Origin: Gemmatimonadota bacterium
GTDB taxonomy: Bacteria > Gemmatimonadota > Gemmatimonadetes > Longimicrobiales > Gaopeijiaceae
Direction: 5' to 3'
Length of the DNA: 13,375 bases
Assembly (NCBI GenBank): GCA_007129525.1
Contig: SKVI01000392.1
Location: forward strand, 1 to 13,375
Shown: positions 1 through 5,843 of the stretch, one piece after another
Layout of the letters: every line of letters starts with the position of its first letter
How positions within the stretch are numbered: the first letter of the stretch is position 1
The notes under the pieces: generated by a model
What the model was told of the DNA's origin: nothing
The model's database searches: none
What the model saw: the letters and a program-made list of their open reading frames with translations, nothing else
Translations under genes and position numbers: made by a program

Positions 1-1573
1 CCGAGAGGAGCCGGGGGGTACCCCCGTCGGCGGCGACCCGGTAGAGTCCCGGGTCATCGGACCAGTGGGGAGAGACGATGCCGCCGCCCCCGGTCTTCCG
101 GTACACCACCGTCTCTCCGTCTGGAGAGAAGGCGGGCTCCCGGTAGTGCCCCGGCTCGTCGGTGATGACCTCTCCACTGGAGGCACCCGCAGCGGGCACC
201 ACCCGGACCGCCGAGAGCTCCTCGTCGTTCCAGCTAACGTACGCCAGGCGGTTGCCGTCCCTGGACCACGAGGGGAAGAACTCGAGGTGGTCATCCTGCG
301 TCGTGACCCGACGGGGTTCGCCGTCGGGCAGATCCCGCACGTAGAGGTGACCCATGGCCGAATACACGACCTGGTCGCCGGTGGGAGACACCTCGACCCA
401 CCGTAGCAGCCGCACGTCGAACTCCTCGGGGTGCACGTCCACCGGGAAGCGCACGGCGTCGGCCACCTGTCGGGTGGTCTGGACCCGGAAGGGAACGGTG
501 CTCACCTGGCCGGACTCCACGTCGATGCGATGGATGCCGCCCCGGGCCCAGAAGACCAGGGACTCACCATCAGGGGTCCACGCCATGGAGGGGTACACGC
601 CGTGAACGGCCCAGATCTCCTGCATGTCTCGTTCGAGATCGTCGTAGATGGACCACTCCCGGCCCGACTCCAGGTCGCGGATGAAGAGGTGCGAGTCGTA
701 GCGGACCCGCTTGACGAAGGCCAGGTGACGGCCGTCAGGGGACGGGGTGGGCCGCACGGCACCCCCGGGACCCCCGGTGAGGGTGCGCAGGTCCCCGGTC
801 TCCAGGTCCAGCTCCCGGATGGCGTAGATCTGCTGGTTCGGGTCCTTGTTGTATTCGAAGACAGAGCCGGGCGTGACGTCCTGGGAGTAGTAGAGGAGGC
901 GTCCGTCCGGTGAGAACGCGGGCTCGTTCTTGTCCTTCTGGTCATTGGGTCGCTCGGTGAGCTGCACGCCCGAGCCCCCGGTGCGGTGGTACATCCACAT
1001 CTCGCCGGCGCCCAGCGAGCGGGTGCCGGTGAAGTGTTTGCGGGCTACGATGTACTCCGAGTCTGGACTCCACTCTGGACCGTTCAGAAGGCGGAAGTCT
1101 TCGTCGGTGACCTGCTGAAGGCTCTCGCCGTCCCGGTCCATGATCCAGATGTTGTCACCCCCGGAGCGATCGGAGGTGAAGGCGATCCAGCGGCCGTCCG
1201 GTGAGTAACGGGGCTGCATGTTCCAGGCGATCTCGTTGGTGAGGGCCCGGGCCTCCCCGCCCTCGATGGGCATGACGTAGATGTCACCCAGCAGGTCGAA
1301 GGCGATCTCGGTGCCGTCGGGGCTCACGTCAAGAGACATCCACGTGCCTTCGGTCACGTCGATCTCCACCTCGGCCATCTCGAAGGGAGGGGCGTTCACG
1401 TCCCAGTCGTCGGACGCGTTCGCCTGGGCCTGCAGCGAAGACGGAGGCAGCAGGGCCAGGGCCGCCATGAGGACCACGGAAGCCGCCAGGCTCGCTCCGG
1501 CTTCTGGGAAACGGTGCCATCGGGCCGAATGCCTGCCGCTGGAATGATCCACCTTTGGACGAGGGTCGTGCAT
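1..1573 (-). CDS. Exported TolB-propeller amidohydrolase, N-terminal part (cut by window edge)
   Basis: The reading frame is open from an ATG at 1573 to the left edge, giving 524 residues with no stop, so the gene is 3'-truncated. The start is well set: AGGAGG lies 6 bases upstream (1580-1585). Residues about 27-50 form a hydrophobic signal segment ending in a likely cleavage site (SLQA-QA). After that come repeated PD40/TolB-type blades with the hallmark SPDG motif (for example DVSPDGTEIAF, RYSPDGRWIAFTSDR, AFSPDGRLLYY). The opening after the signal (DDWDVNAPPF, then DVTEGTWMSLDVSPDG) and the stretch ARKHFTGTRSLGAGEMW match what I know of long (about 1,000-residue) proteins with a propeller N-terminus and a metal-dependent amidohydrolase C-terminus. 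That catalytic half lies outside the window, so the enzymatic assignment is inferred from the propeller alone. The other possibility is a TolB-like protein without an enzyme domain. The product is probably periplasmic or secreted. It is the last gene of a minus-strand run, 151 bases after the TRIC-like gene. Confidence 0.8.
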   Translation of the reverse strand, partial: MHDPRPKVDHSSGRHSARWHRFPEAGASLAASVVLMAALALLPPSSLQAQANASDDWDVNAPPFEMAEVEIDVTEGTWMSLDVSPDGTEIAFDLLGDIYVMPIEGGEARALTNEIAWNMQPRYSPDGRWIAFTSDRSGGDNIWIMDRDGESLQQVTDEDFRLLNGPEWSPDSEYIVARKHFTGTRSLGAGEMWMYHRTGGSGVQLTERPNDQKDKNEPAFSPDGRLLYYSQDVTPGSVFEYNKDPNQQIYAIRELDLETGDLRTLTGGPGGAVRPTPSPDGRHLAFVKRVRYDSHLFIRDLESGREWSIYDDLERDMQEIWAVHGVYPSMAWTPDGESLVFWARGGIHRIDVESGQVSTVPFRVQTTRQVADAVRFPVDVHPEEFDVRLLRWVEVSPTGDQVVYSAMGHLYVRDLPDGEPRRVTTQDDHLEFFPSWSRDGNRLAYVSWNDEELSAVRVVPAAGASSGEVITDEPGHYREPAFSPDGETVVYRKTGGGGIVSPHWSDDPGLYRVAADGGTPRLLS

Positions 1574-1579
1574 GGGAGT

Positions 1580-1585
1580 CCTCCT
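1580..1585 (-). promoter_or_regulatory. Strong Shine-Dalgarno of the amidohydrolase gene
   Basis: On the minus strand the sequence reads AGGAGG, six bases before the ATG at 1573. It fixes the start, which otherwise has an unusually long (about 26-residue) region before the hydrophobic signal segment. Confidence 0.85.
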
Positions 1586-1622
1586 TCGGGCTTTGGTCCT
1601 GGTCCGGTGCCGGTCGGTCACC

Positions 1623-1644
1623 GGTTCGAACGGTCGTTCGAACC
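1623..1644. promoter_or_regulatory. Perfect palindrome resembling a LexA/SOS box
   Basis: The two 9-base arms GGTTCGAAC and GTTCGAACC are perfect reverse complements separated by GGTC. The core reads TCGAAC-N4-GTTCGA, which is the consensus known for mycobacterial LexA sites and contains the GAAC-N4-GTTC core of Bacillus-type sites. It lies 50 bases before the amidohydrolase start and 81 bases after the TRIC-like gene's stop. No T-run follows it on either strand, so it does not look like an intrinsic terminator. A second, weaker dyad (CCGGTG 1604-1609 with CACCGG 1619-1624) overlaps its edge. The structure is seen directly. Binding by LexA or another dimeric repressor is inferred. Confidence 0.45.
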
Positions 1645-1724
1645 AAAATAGAAGGAGTCGATGGGATGAGGAACCGGCGGCGGGCTGCAACGGAGGCCGG
1701 TCCGAATCTGGACGGGGCGCCGGT

Positions 1725-2345
1725 TCAAGTTGAGGTCCCGGAACCGTCGGGGAATCCCGGAAGGTGGAGGCCCCGGGCCATGGCCGTGAGCCGGAGGGTG
1801 ATGACGGTGACTGCGCCGACGATGGCGGCCGCGTCGGTGGGCAGTCCCAGGGCGTCGAGGACCAGGTAGACGGCCACTCCCACCAGGGCGGCGGTGGCGT
1901 AGATCTCCCGTCGGAGCACCAGAGGGACTTCGGCCCGGAGAATGTCGCGGATGACACCGCCGGCCGTACCGGTGACGGCGCCCATCATGATGACGATGGT
2001 GGGAGTGAGACCCTGCGCCTCGGCCACCTGGGCGCCGCTGATGGCGAAGAGCCCCAGGCCGAATGCGTCAGCCACCTGGAGCGAGGCACCGGGAAGCCGG
2101 TCCCACCGGACCGCCAGCACGGTGAAGGCGGTGGCCAGGACGATGACCCCCACGTAGGTGGCATCCACCACCCAGAAGACGTGCTCCCGTCCCACCAGAA
2201 GATCCCGGATGGTCCCGCCTCCCACGCCGGTAGCCATGGCCAGAACGAAGACTCCCAGGAGATCCATCCCCTTGTGGCGTGCCGCCAGTGCCCCACTGAT
2301 GGCGAAAACGGCCACCCCCGTCAGGTCGAGGATGTAGAGAAGCAT
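1725..2345 (-). CDS. TRIC/UPF0126-family membrane channel protein
   Basis: This 206-residue protein is almost entirely hydrophobic, with about seven predicted membrane segments. It is built as two related halves, each carrying a glycine-rich turn followed by IRD: GVGGGTIRDLLVG in the first half and GTAGGVIRDIL in the second. This internal repeat and the length match the trimeric intracellular cation channel family (PF03458, formerly UPF0126; E. coli YicG belongs to it). Characterised prokaryotic members are monovalent cation channels, and YicG has been linked to glycine transport, so the transported substrate is uncertain. The ATG at 2345 is preceded by GGAG about six bases upstream. The gene lies 80 bases after the BsuPI-domain lipoprotein on the same strand, and a hairpin sits in the gap. 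Confidence 0.9.
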   Translation of the reverse strand: MLLYILDLTGVAVFAISGALAARHKGMDLLGVFVLAMATGVGGGTIRDLLVGREHVFWVVDATYVGVIVLATAFTVLAVRWDRLPGASLQVADAFGLGLFAISGAQVAEAQGLTPTIVIMMGAVTGTAGGVIRDILRAEVPLVLRREIYATAALVGVAVYLVLDALGLPTDAAAIVGAVTVITLRLTAMARGLHLPGFPDGSGTST

Positions 2346-2362
2346 CCTACTCCGTCTCCCCT

Positions 2363-2379
2363 CCGACGGGAACCGTCGG
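2363..2379 (-). promoter_or_regulatory. Perfect 7-bp hairpin just upstream of the TRIC-like gene
   Basis: CCGACGG and CCGTCGG are separated by three bases, and two more outer pairs are possible (C-G and a T-G wobble). The hairpin lies between the BsuPI lipoprotein stop (2426) and the TRIC-like ATG (2345), with its base about 7 bases before that gene's ribosome binding site. On the minus strand it is followed by AGGGGAGACGG rather than a T-run, so it is a poor intrinsic terminator. A role in mRNA end protection or in moderating translation initiation is possible but inferred. Confidence 0.35.
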
Positions 2380-2425
2380 GGACTGGTCCTGGCTCACGGG
2401 CCCTCGTGCCTCTGGCGCAATGTCG

Positions 2426-2995
2426 TCAAAGGCCCTCGTCCACCACCTCGAAGGGGAGCTCGGCGCGGAGGTCGGTTCCCTCTGCAGGAACCGTGGCTCG
2501 GAGTCGGTACTCGCCGGGGGTGTCGGGGGCCGAGAGTGTTTCTTCCCATGCCGGTCCCTCCTGGCCCGCTTCCAGGGTCTCCTCGGCCAGAGCCTGGATG
2601 AACGACCGGTCGTCGGACCACCGCCAGACCTCGGCTCCAGCCGCGTCGAGGATCAACAGGTCGTAGCGCTGCCCCGTAAGAAAGCTCAGGGTTCGGGCCT
2701 GGTCGGATCGATTGGAGAGTTGCAGGAAAATCTGCATCTCCGAGCCGGGGGCGTAGTCCATCTGGTCCACCGCCAGGAGGAGCTCCATTCCCTCGTCCGG
2801 CGCCTCCGCTCCGGGAGTGGCCCCGGGGACGTCGGTGTCGGTGTCCTGAGCCGGAGGTGGGGCGTCTGTCCCGCAGGCGCCGAGAGCCAGGGTCAGGAAG
2901 AGCATCAGGAAGGAGTGCCAACCGGACCGACCCAGGGGGTGGTCGAACGTCGGAACGGAGGTGGAAATCGGTGTGTGGGTCGAAGGAGGTCGCAT
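2426..2995 (-). CDS. Lipoprotein with BsuPI-type (proteinase inhibitor-like) domain
   Basis: From the ATG at 2995 the product is 189 residues. A hydrophobic segment at residues 29-40 ends in the lipobox LGAC, making Cys41 the likely lipidation site. Gly at +2 argues against inner-membrane retention. A Pro/Asp/Thr-rich linker follows, then residues about 80-185 resemble the BsuPI domain (PF12690): a beta-sandwich with the signatures LSFLTGQRYDLLILDAAG, VWRWSDDRSFIQAL and PGEYRLRA. The family is named for a Bacillus intracellular proteinase inhibitor, but most members are uncharacterised, so inhibitor activity should not be assumed. The frame is open another 107 codons upstream, but that stretch is antisense to the neighbouring lipoprotein gene and has no homologous look. 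I see no good Shine-Dalgarno before 2995, and the pre-signal region is long (about 28 residues). The only later Met (Met31) would leave no basic n-region. Confidence 0.8.
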   Translation of the reverse strand: MRPPSTHTPISTSVPTFDHPLGRSGWHSFLMLFLTLALGACGTDAPPPAQDTDTDVPGATPGAEAPDEGMELLLAVDQMDYAPGSEMQIFLQLSNRSDQARTLSFLTGQRYDLLILDAAGAEVWRWSDDRSFIQALAEETLEAGQEGPAWEETLSAPDTPGEYRLRATVPAEGTDLRAELPFEVVDEGL

Positions 2996-3053
2996 GGAAG
3001 TCGTGGAGCTCGGGGGAATCAGAAAACGGGGGCTCGGGTTACGGGGGCAGGCG

Positions 3054-3812
3054 TCAGCGCAGGTCCCGGACCTCCACCCCTTCCAACGGGATGGTGGAAA
3101 CGAGCTGAAGCTCCCCCCGCGCCGCCAGGCGGTCGTAGTCGGCGATGTCGTCCACCTCCCCCGCTGCTGCAGTGTAGTTCTCGTAGTCCTGCAGGAGAAG
3201 GCCTCCCACGTTCCGGCGGTTGACCGCCCGTCGAAACCGGGTGCCTCCCCCGTCGCGATAGTACCGATAGGCCAGGTAGTCCAACGTGTGCTCCTGGTCG
3301 TCGAACCAGTACACAAAGCGGTCTTCCCAGTCGGCTCCTCCCCCTTCCTGTTCGAAGGTGACCTCTACCTTCCGGTAGGTCCGTCCCTCGAACTCCGTGG
3401 TGCCCAGGTCCCGGTGCCGGGCGGCATCGTCCAGGAGCCGGAAGGGAAGAAACCCGAAGTAGACCACCGAGTTCACCGCGGTCTCCACGGCAGCCCGCTC
3501 CTGCGCCGTGAGAGGCCGGGGCTCTCCGTCCACCTCTCGGCCGGTCTCCTGGTTCGTCATCCACTCCCGGATCACCGAACCCCCTTCGTCGGTGTAGACC
3601 CGTTCGTATCGGAAGGCTCCGTCCTGCCGCCAGACGGTGAAGTGGGCGTCTCGGAAGGTGAAGCGGGCCTCCATGGCTTCGAACAGGTCTCCGCCATGGG
3701 CCTCGATGCTGGACCGGACCGCCTCCATCGCCGGATCCGGCTGCTCGCAGGCGGCGCCGACGACACAGAACAGGAGGACGGCGGCCAGTGAGCGGAGGGG
3801 AGGCTTGAGCAT
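3054..3812 (-). CDS. DUF6503-like lipoprotein
   Basis: The chosen ATG gives 252 residues and begins a standard lipoprotein signal: Lys3 and Arg7, a hydrophobic core, then VGAAC with Cys22 as the lipidation site and Glu at +2. The mature part matches what I recall of the DUF6503 family: AHGGDLFEAMEARFTFRD near its start, NSVVYFGFLPFRL in the middle, then EVTFEQEGGGADWEDRFVYW and YRDGGGTRFRRAVNRRNVGG. The family is thought to have a LolA/LolB-like half-barrel related to outer-membrane lipoprotein sorting proteins. Its ligand is unknown. An in-frame ATG at 3869 would add 19 residues without improving the signal peptide, so I prefer 3812; neither start has a convincing ribosome binding site. The BsuPI-type lipoprotein follows 58 bases downstream on the same strand, so the two are probably co-transcribed. 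Confidence 0.8.
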   Translation of the reverse strand: MLKPPLRSLAAVLLFCVVGAACEQPDPAMEAVRSSIEAHGGDLFEAMEARFTFRDAHFTVWRQDGAFRYERVYTDEGGSVIREWMTNQETGREVDGEPRPLTAQERAAVETAVNSVVYFGFLPFRLLDDAARHRDLGTTEFEGRTYRKVEVTFEQEGGGADWEDRFVYWFDDQEHTLDYLAYRYYRDGGGTRFRRAVNRRNVGGLLLQDYENYTAAAGEVDDIADYDRLAARGELQLVSTIPLEGVEVRDLR

Positions 3813-3946
3813 GTCGTGAGGACGGGGGTTGACGAGATGATCCGGGGTCCGGAGAAGCGACCGCAGCATGTCGGTCGAGCGACTTCCGCCGCCCGGGGTT
3901 GTCGACGGCGCTGCCTTGCCCGTATGCTGTGCCTTGACCAGGTCCG

Positions 3947-3976
3947 TTGAGCGGCGGTCCTTCTGCGTATTATAGT
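3947..3976 (+). promoter_or_regulatory. Candidate sigma-70-type promoter for the GYF-like membrane protein gene
   Basis: TTGAGC (3947-3952) and TATAGT (3971-3976) are 18 bases apart and match the TTGACA/TATAAT consensus at four and five of six positions. It overlaps the minus-strand TATAAT, so the two directions would compete or be co-regulated. Transcription would begin near 3983, leaving a leader of about 160 bases before the TTG at 4146. The rest of the spacer (3813-4145) shows no other convincing element apart from the short leader ORF listed separately. Confidence 0.4.
3969..3974 (-). promoter_or_regulatory. Candidate -10 box for the minus-strand lipoprotein cluster
   Basis: The minus strand reads a perfect TATAAT here, in one of the few AT-rich patches of the window. 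It is about 95 bases before the upstream ATG (3869) and 157 before the preferred one (3812). At 17 bases upstream the -35 position reads GTGTGG, which is poor, so the call rests on the -10 element and its position. Confidence 0.35.
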
Positions 3977-4056
3977 ACCTCTCCAGTCACCCCACACCGA
4001 ATGGGTCGTTCCCCGCTGTTCGCTCCGGCGGAGATCCTCCCACGATCGTGGCTGCC

Positions 4057-4149
4057 ATGCGTGTCATCGTCTCCGAGCTCACGGTCTCTCACGGCGAAGT
4101 GAGCTCCCGGCTCGGCCTCTCTCTTCCCAACCGACGGGCAGGCTCTTGA
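4057..4149 (+). CDS. Possible 30-residue leader ORF overlapping the next gene's start
   Basis: An ATG at 4057 opens a 30-codon frame (MRVIVSELTVSHGEVSSRLG onward) whose TGA at 4147-4149 overlaps the TTG start of the downstream gene in the form TTGA. This is the geometry of translational coupling. The ribosome binding site is poor: GGAG lies too far upstream. I do not recognise the peptide, and a frame of this length can occur by chance in GC-rich DNA. Confidence 0.2.
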   Translation: MRVIVSELTVSHGEVSSRLGLSLPNRRAGS

Positions 4150-5843
4150 CCGACGACACGAGCCCCAGGTTTCTGATCCGTGCGGATTCGGGCGAGGAGA
4201 TCCTGGTGGCCTCGGTCTCCGAGCTGGAGGAGCGGGTGCGCGCCGGCGAGATTCGACCGGGTGACCAGCTCTATGATGCCGGAACGGGGATCTGGGCTCC
4301 GGCGTGGGACGTCACCCTCTACCGGTTCATCGTGGATGAGTTGGAGCGGGACGGCGAGCTGCCGGCTCTTCTGAGAGAGGCGCTTTCGGAGGAGGTGGAC
4401 GAGGAGGGGCGGTTGAAGGTCGGGGACGATTCTCCCGTCGACGTAGCCGACGAGTTCGATGCAGGGGATGAGGTCGAGGTGGCGGACCAGGACGATCCCC
4501 GGGACGCACTGGTCATCGACGCGGAGCCTCTGGCTCCCATGAGGAGCGAGCCGGACGAGGAAGAGGACCCACTGGACTTCGAGCTGGAGCTGGTGGACAC
4601 CGACCCATTCGGTGCGCCTTCGGATCCGACCGAGGCCGAGGAGCCACGATCCCGGGGGGACGCCGATGGTGACCGGGAGGACCTCCCGGCACCTTCTCCT
4701 CCGGCCGACGGCGGCGAATCGGACGAACTCGAGGACTTCGAGCTCCGGCTGGGCAGCTCCATGGAGTTCAGCTGGGACGACCTGGATCCCGGCGCCACAC
4801 CGGAGACCGGGGAGTCGGAGGCGACGGCCCCCGAGGCGCACGACCCTTCTCGCGAACCTGCTGCAGAGGCCAGTCGCAAGGACCGTCACGGCGAGGACGA
4901 GGAAGAGGACGAGGAAGAGGATTGGTTCACGCCCCATGCGGAAGGGGGCATGGTCCTTCCGGATCTTCAGCGAGCCGACGGCGAGGCCGATGCTGAGGCC
5001 GAGACGTGGACGCCGGACGAAGACGATTCCCGTCCGGCCCGCAGGGCGCCGCTCATTCAGCGGACGCCCTACCGGCCCCGCGCCTGGGTGGTGGGACTGC
5101 TCGTCCTGGTCGTGGGAGTCGCCGCCTGGCTCGCCCTCCTCCCCGACCAACCCGATCCCCGGTTCGAAGGCGACGACGCCGCGGCGGAGACGGTGCCCCG
5201 GCCGGACCTTCCTCCGCCTCCCGCCGGGTTGGAGGACGAGAGCGACGAGGTGCTGGCCCTCATCGGCGCAGCGTTCGAGGTGGTGTCCGACTCGCTCAGG
5301 GAGGAAATCGGGTTGGAAAGAGCCCCGCCCCGGACCTGGCTGAGCGGCTTCTACCTGGCCAACGCGGGTCAGTTTCCCCGGATCGAGGAGTTCTGGGAGC
5401 GCTACGTGGTGTTTCTGGAGGAGCTGGGGGCTCGGGACGAGGCCGTCTACCTGGGAGCGGTTGCCGATGCCCTGGGTACGCTGGACCCCCTGGACGACGG
5501 GGAGCGGGAGCGACTGCAAGAGTACTTTCAGGTGCGCTACGAGCAGCAACGCGACTACCGGGAAGCCCGCTACGAGCACCTGGCGGCCACGGCCCGGGCC
5601 GCCGTTCAGTTGCACGAGGTCCTGGAGGAGCATCAGAGCGAGATTGCCTACTCCCCGGCGGTAGGCACCGGCGTTTCGGCCGACCCCATCCTGGAGGCGG
5701 TGATTCCCGAGGGTCACGTGCGCAGGGACGTGGAGGGGGCACTGGACCGGGTCTTTCGGGCGCTGGACCGCTCGAGGGGTGGGGGGGCTCCCTCGGCCGA
5801 GGGTCTTCAGGCCGAGCTGTTCCAGCGCTTCGGCGAGGGCTGA
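4146..5843 (+). CDS. Bitopic membrane protein: GYF-like domain, acidic linker, TM helix, helical C-domain
   Basis: This 565-residue protein has a clear architecture but no function I can name. Residues about 8-60 resemble a GYF_2-type domain: a beta strand, then VSELEERVRAGEIRPGDQLY and AGTGIWAPAW, a layout seen in bacterial GYF-like peptide-binding modules. Residues about 75-305 are a very acidic, Pro/Asp/Glu-rich and probably disordered linker, including DEEEDEEED near residue 255. Basic residues (RTPYRPR) precede one membrane helix at about 313-333, so by the positive-inside rule the N-terminal part is cytoplasmic and the C-terminal 230 residues are periplasmic. That part is rich in charged helices (for example EEFWERYVVFLEELGARDEA). 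The TTG start is weakly supported (GGCAGG just upstream), but no ATG or better-placed start precedes the GYF-like domain. Its 3' end overlaps the convergent glycosyltransferase gene by 37 bases. Confidence 0.7.
   Translation: MTDDTSPRFLIRADSGEEILVASVSELEERVRAGEIRPGDQLYDAGTGIWAPAWDVTLYRFIVDELERDGELPALLREALSEEVDEEGRLKVGDDSPVDVADEFDAGDEVEVADQDDPRDALVIDAEPLAPMRSEPDEEEDPLDFELELVDTDPFGAPSDPTEAEEPRSRGDADGDREDLPAPSPPADGGESDELEDFELRLGSSMEFSWDDLDPGATPETGESEATAPEAHDPSREPAAEASRKDRHGEDEEEDEEEDWFTPHAEGGMVLPDLQRADGEADAEAETWTPDEDDSRPARRAPLIQRTPYRPRAWVVGLLVLVVGVAAWLALLPDQPDPRFEGDDAAAETVPRPDLPPPPAGLEDESDEVLALIGAAFEVVSDSLREEIGLERAPPRTWLSGFYLANAGQFPRIEEFWERYVVFLEELGARDEAVYLGAVADALGTLDPLDDGERERLQEYFQVRYEQQRDYREARYEHLAATARAAVQLHEVLEEHQSEIAYSPAVGTGVSADPILEAVIPEGHVRRDVEGALDRVFRALDRSRGGGAPSAEGLQAELFQRFGEG
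4893..4921 (+). repeat. Short tandem repeat coding for an acidic tract
   Basis: The 12-mer GACGAGGAAGAG occurs twice in tandem here, encoding Asp/Glu runs, and a third copy occurs at 4554-4565 in the same gene. It sits inside the disordered acidic linker, where slippage would change length in whole codons and probably be tolerated. Confidence 0.6.

Noticed and set aside
1666..1869. A plus-strand frame with GAAGGAG upstream of ATG at 1666
   Set aside because: The ribosome-binding-like sequence is suggestive, but the product is a short Arg/Ala/Pro-rich peptide that overlaps the TRIC-like C-terminus antisense and resembles no family.
1740..2382. A 14-base exact direct repeat (GGAACCGTCGGGGA at 1740-1753 and 2369-2382) near both ends of the TRIC-like gene
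   Set aside because: A match of this length between two places in a 13 kb GC-rich window is expected about once by chance. One copy lies within coding sequence and there is no sign of an inserted element.
1764..2666. A 300-codon plus-strand frame opposite the TRIC-like gene
   Set aside because: It is Gly/His/Asp/Arg-rich and low in complexity, with no family signature. The opposite strand encodes a clear membrane protein.
4089..5717. A 542-codon open frame on the minus strand opposite the GYF-like membrane protein
   Set aside because: It has no domain I recognise, an R/G/V/L-rich composition typical of the antisense of a GC-rich gene, and no ribosome binding site. The plus-strand frame has a coherent domain layout with a TM helix.
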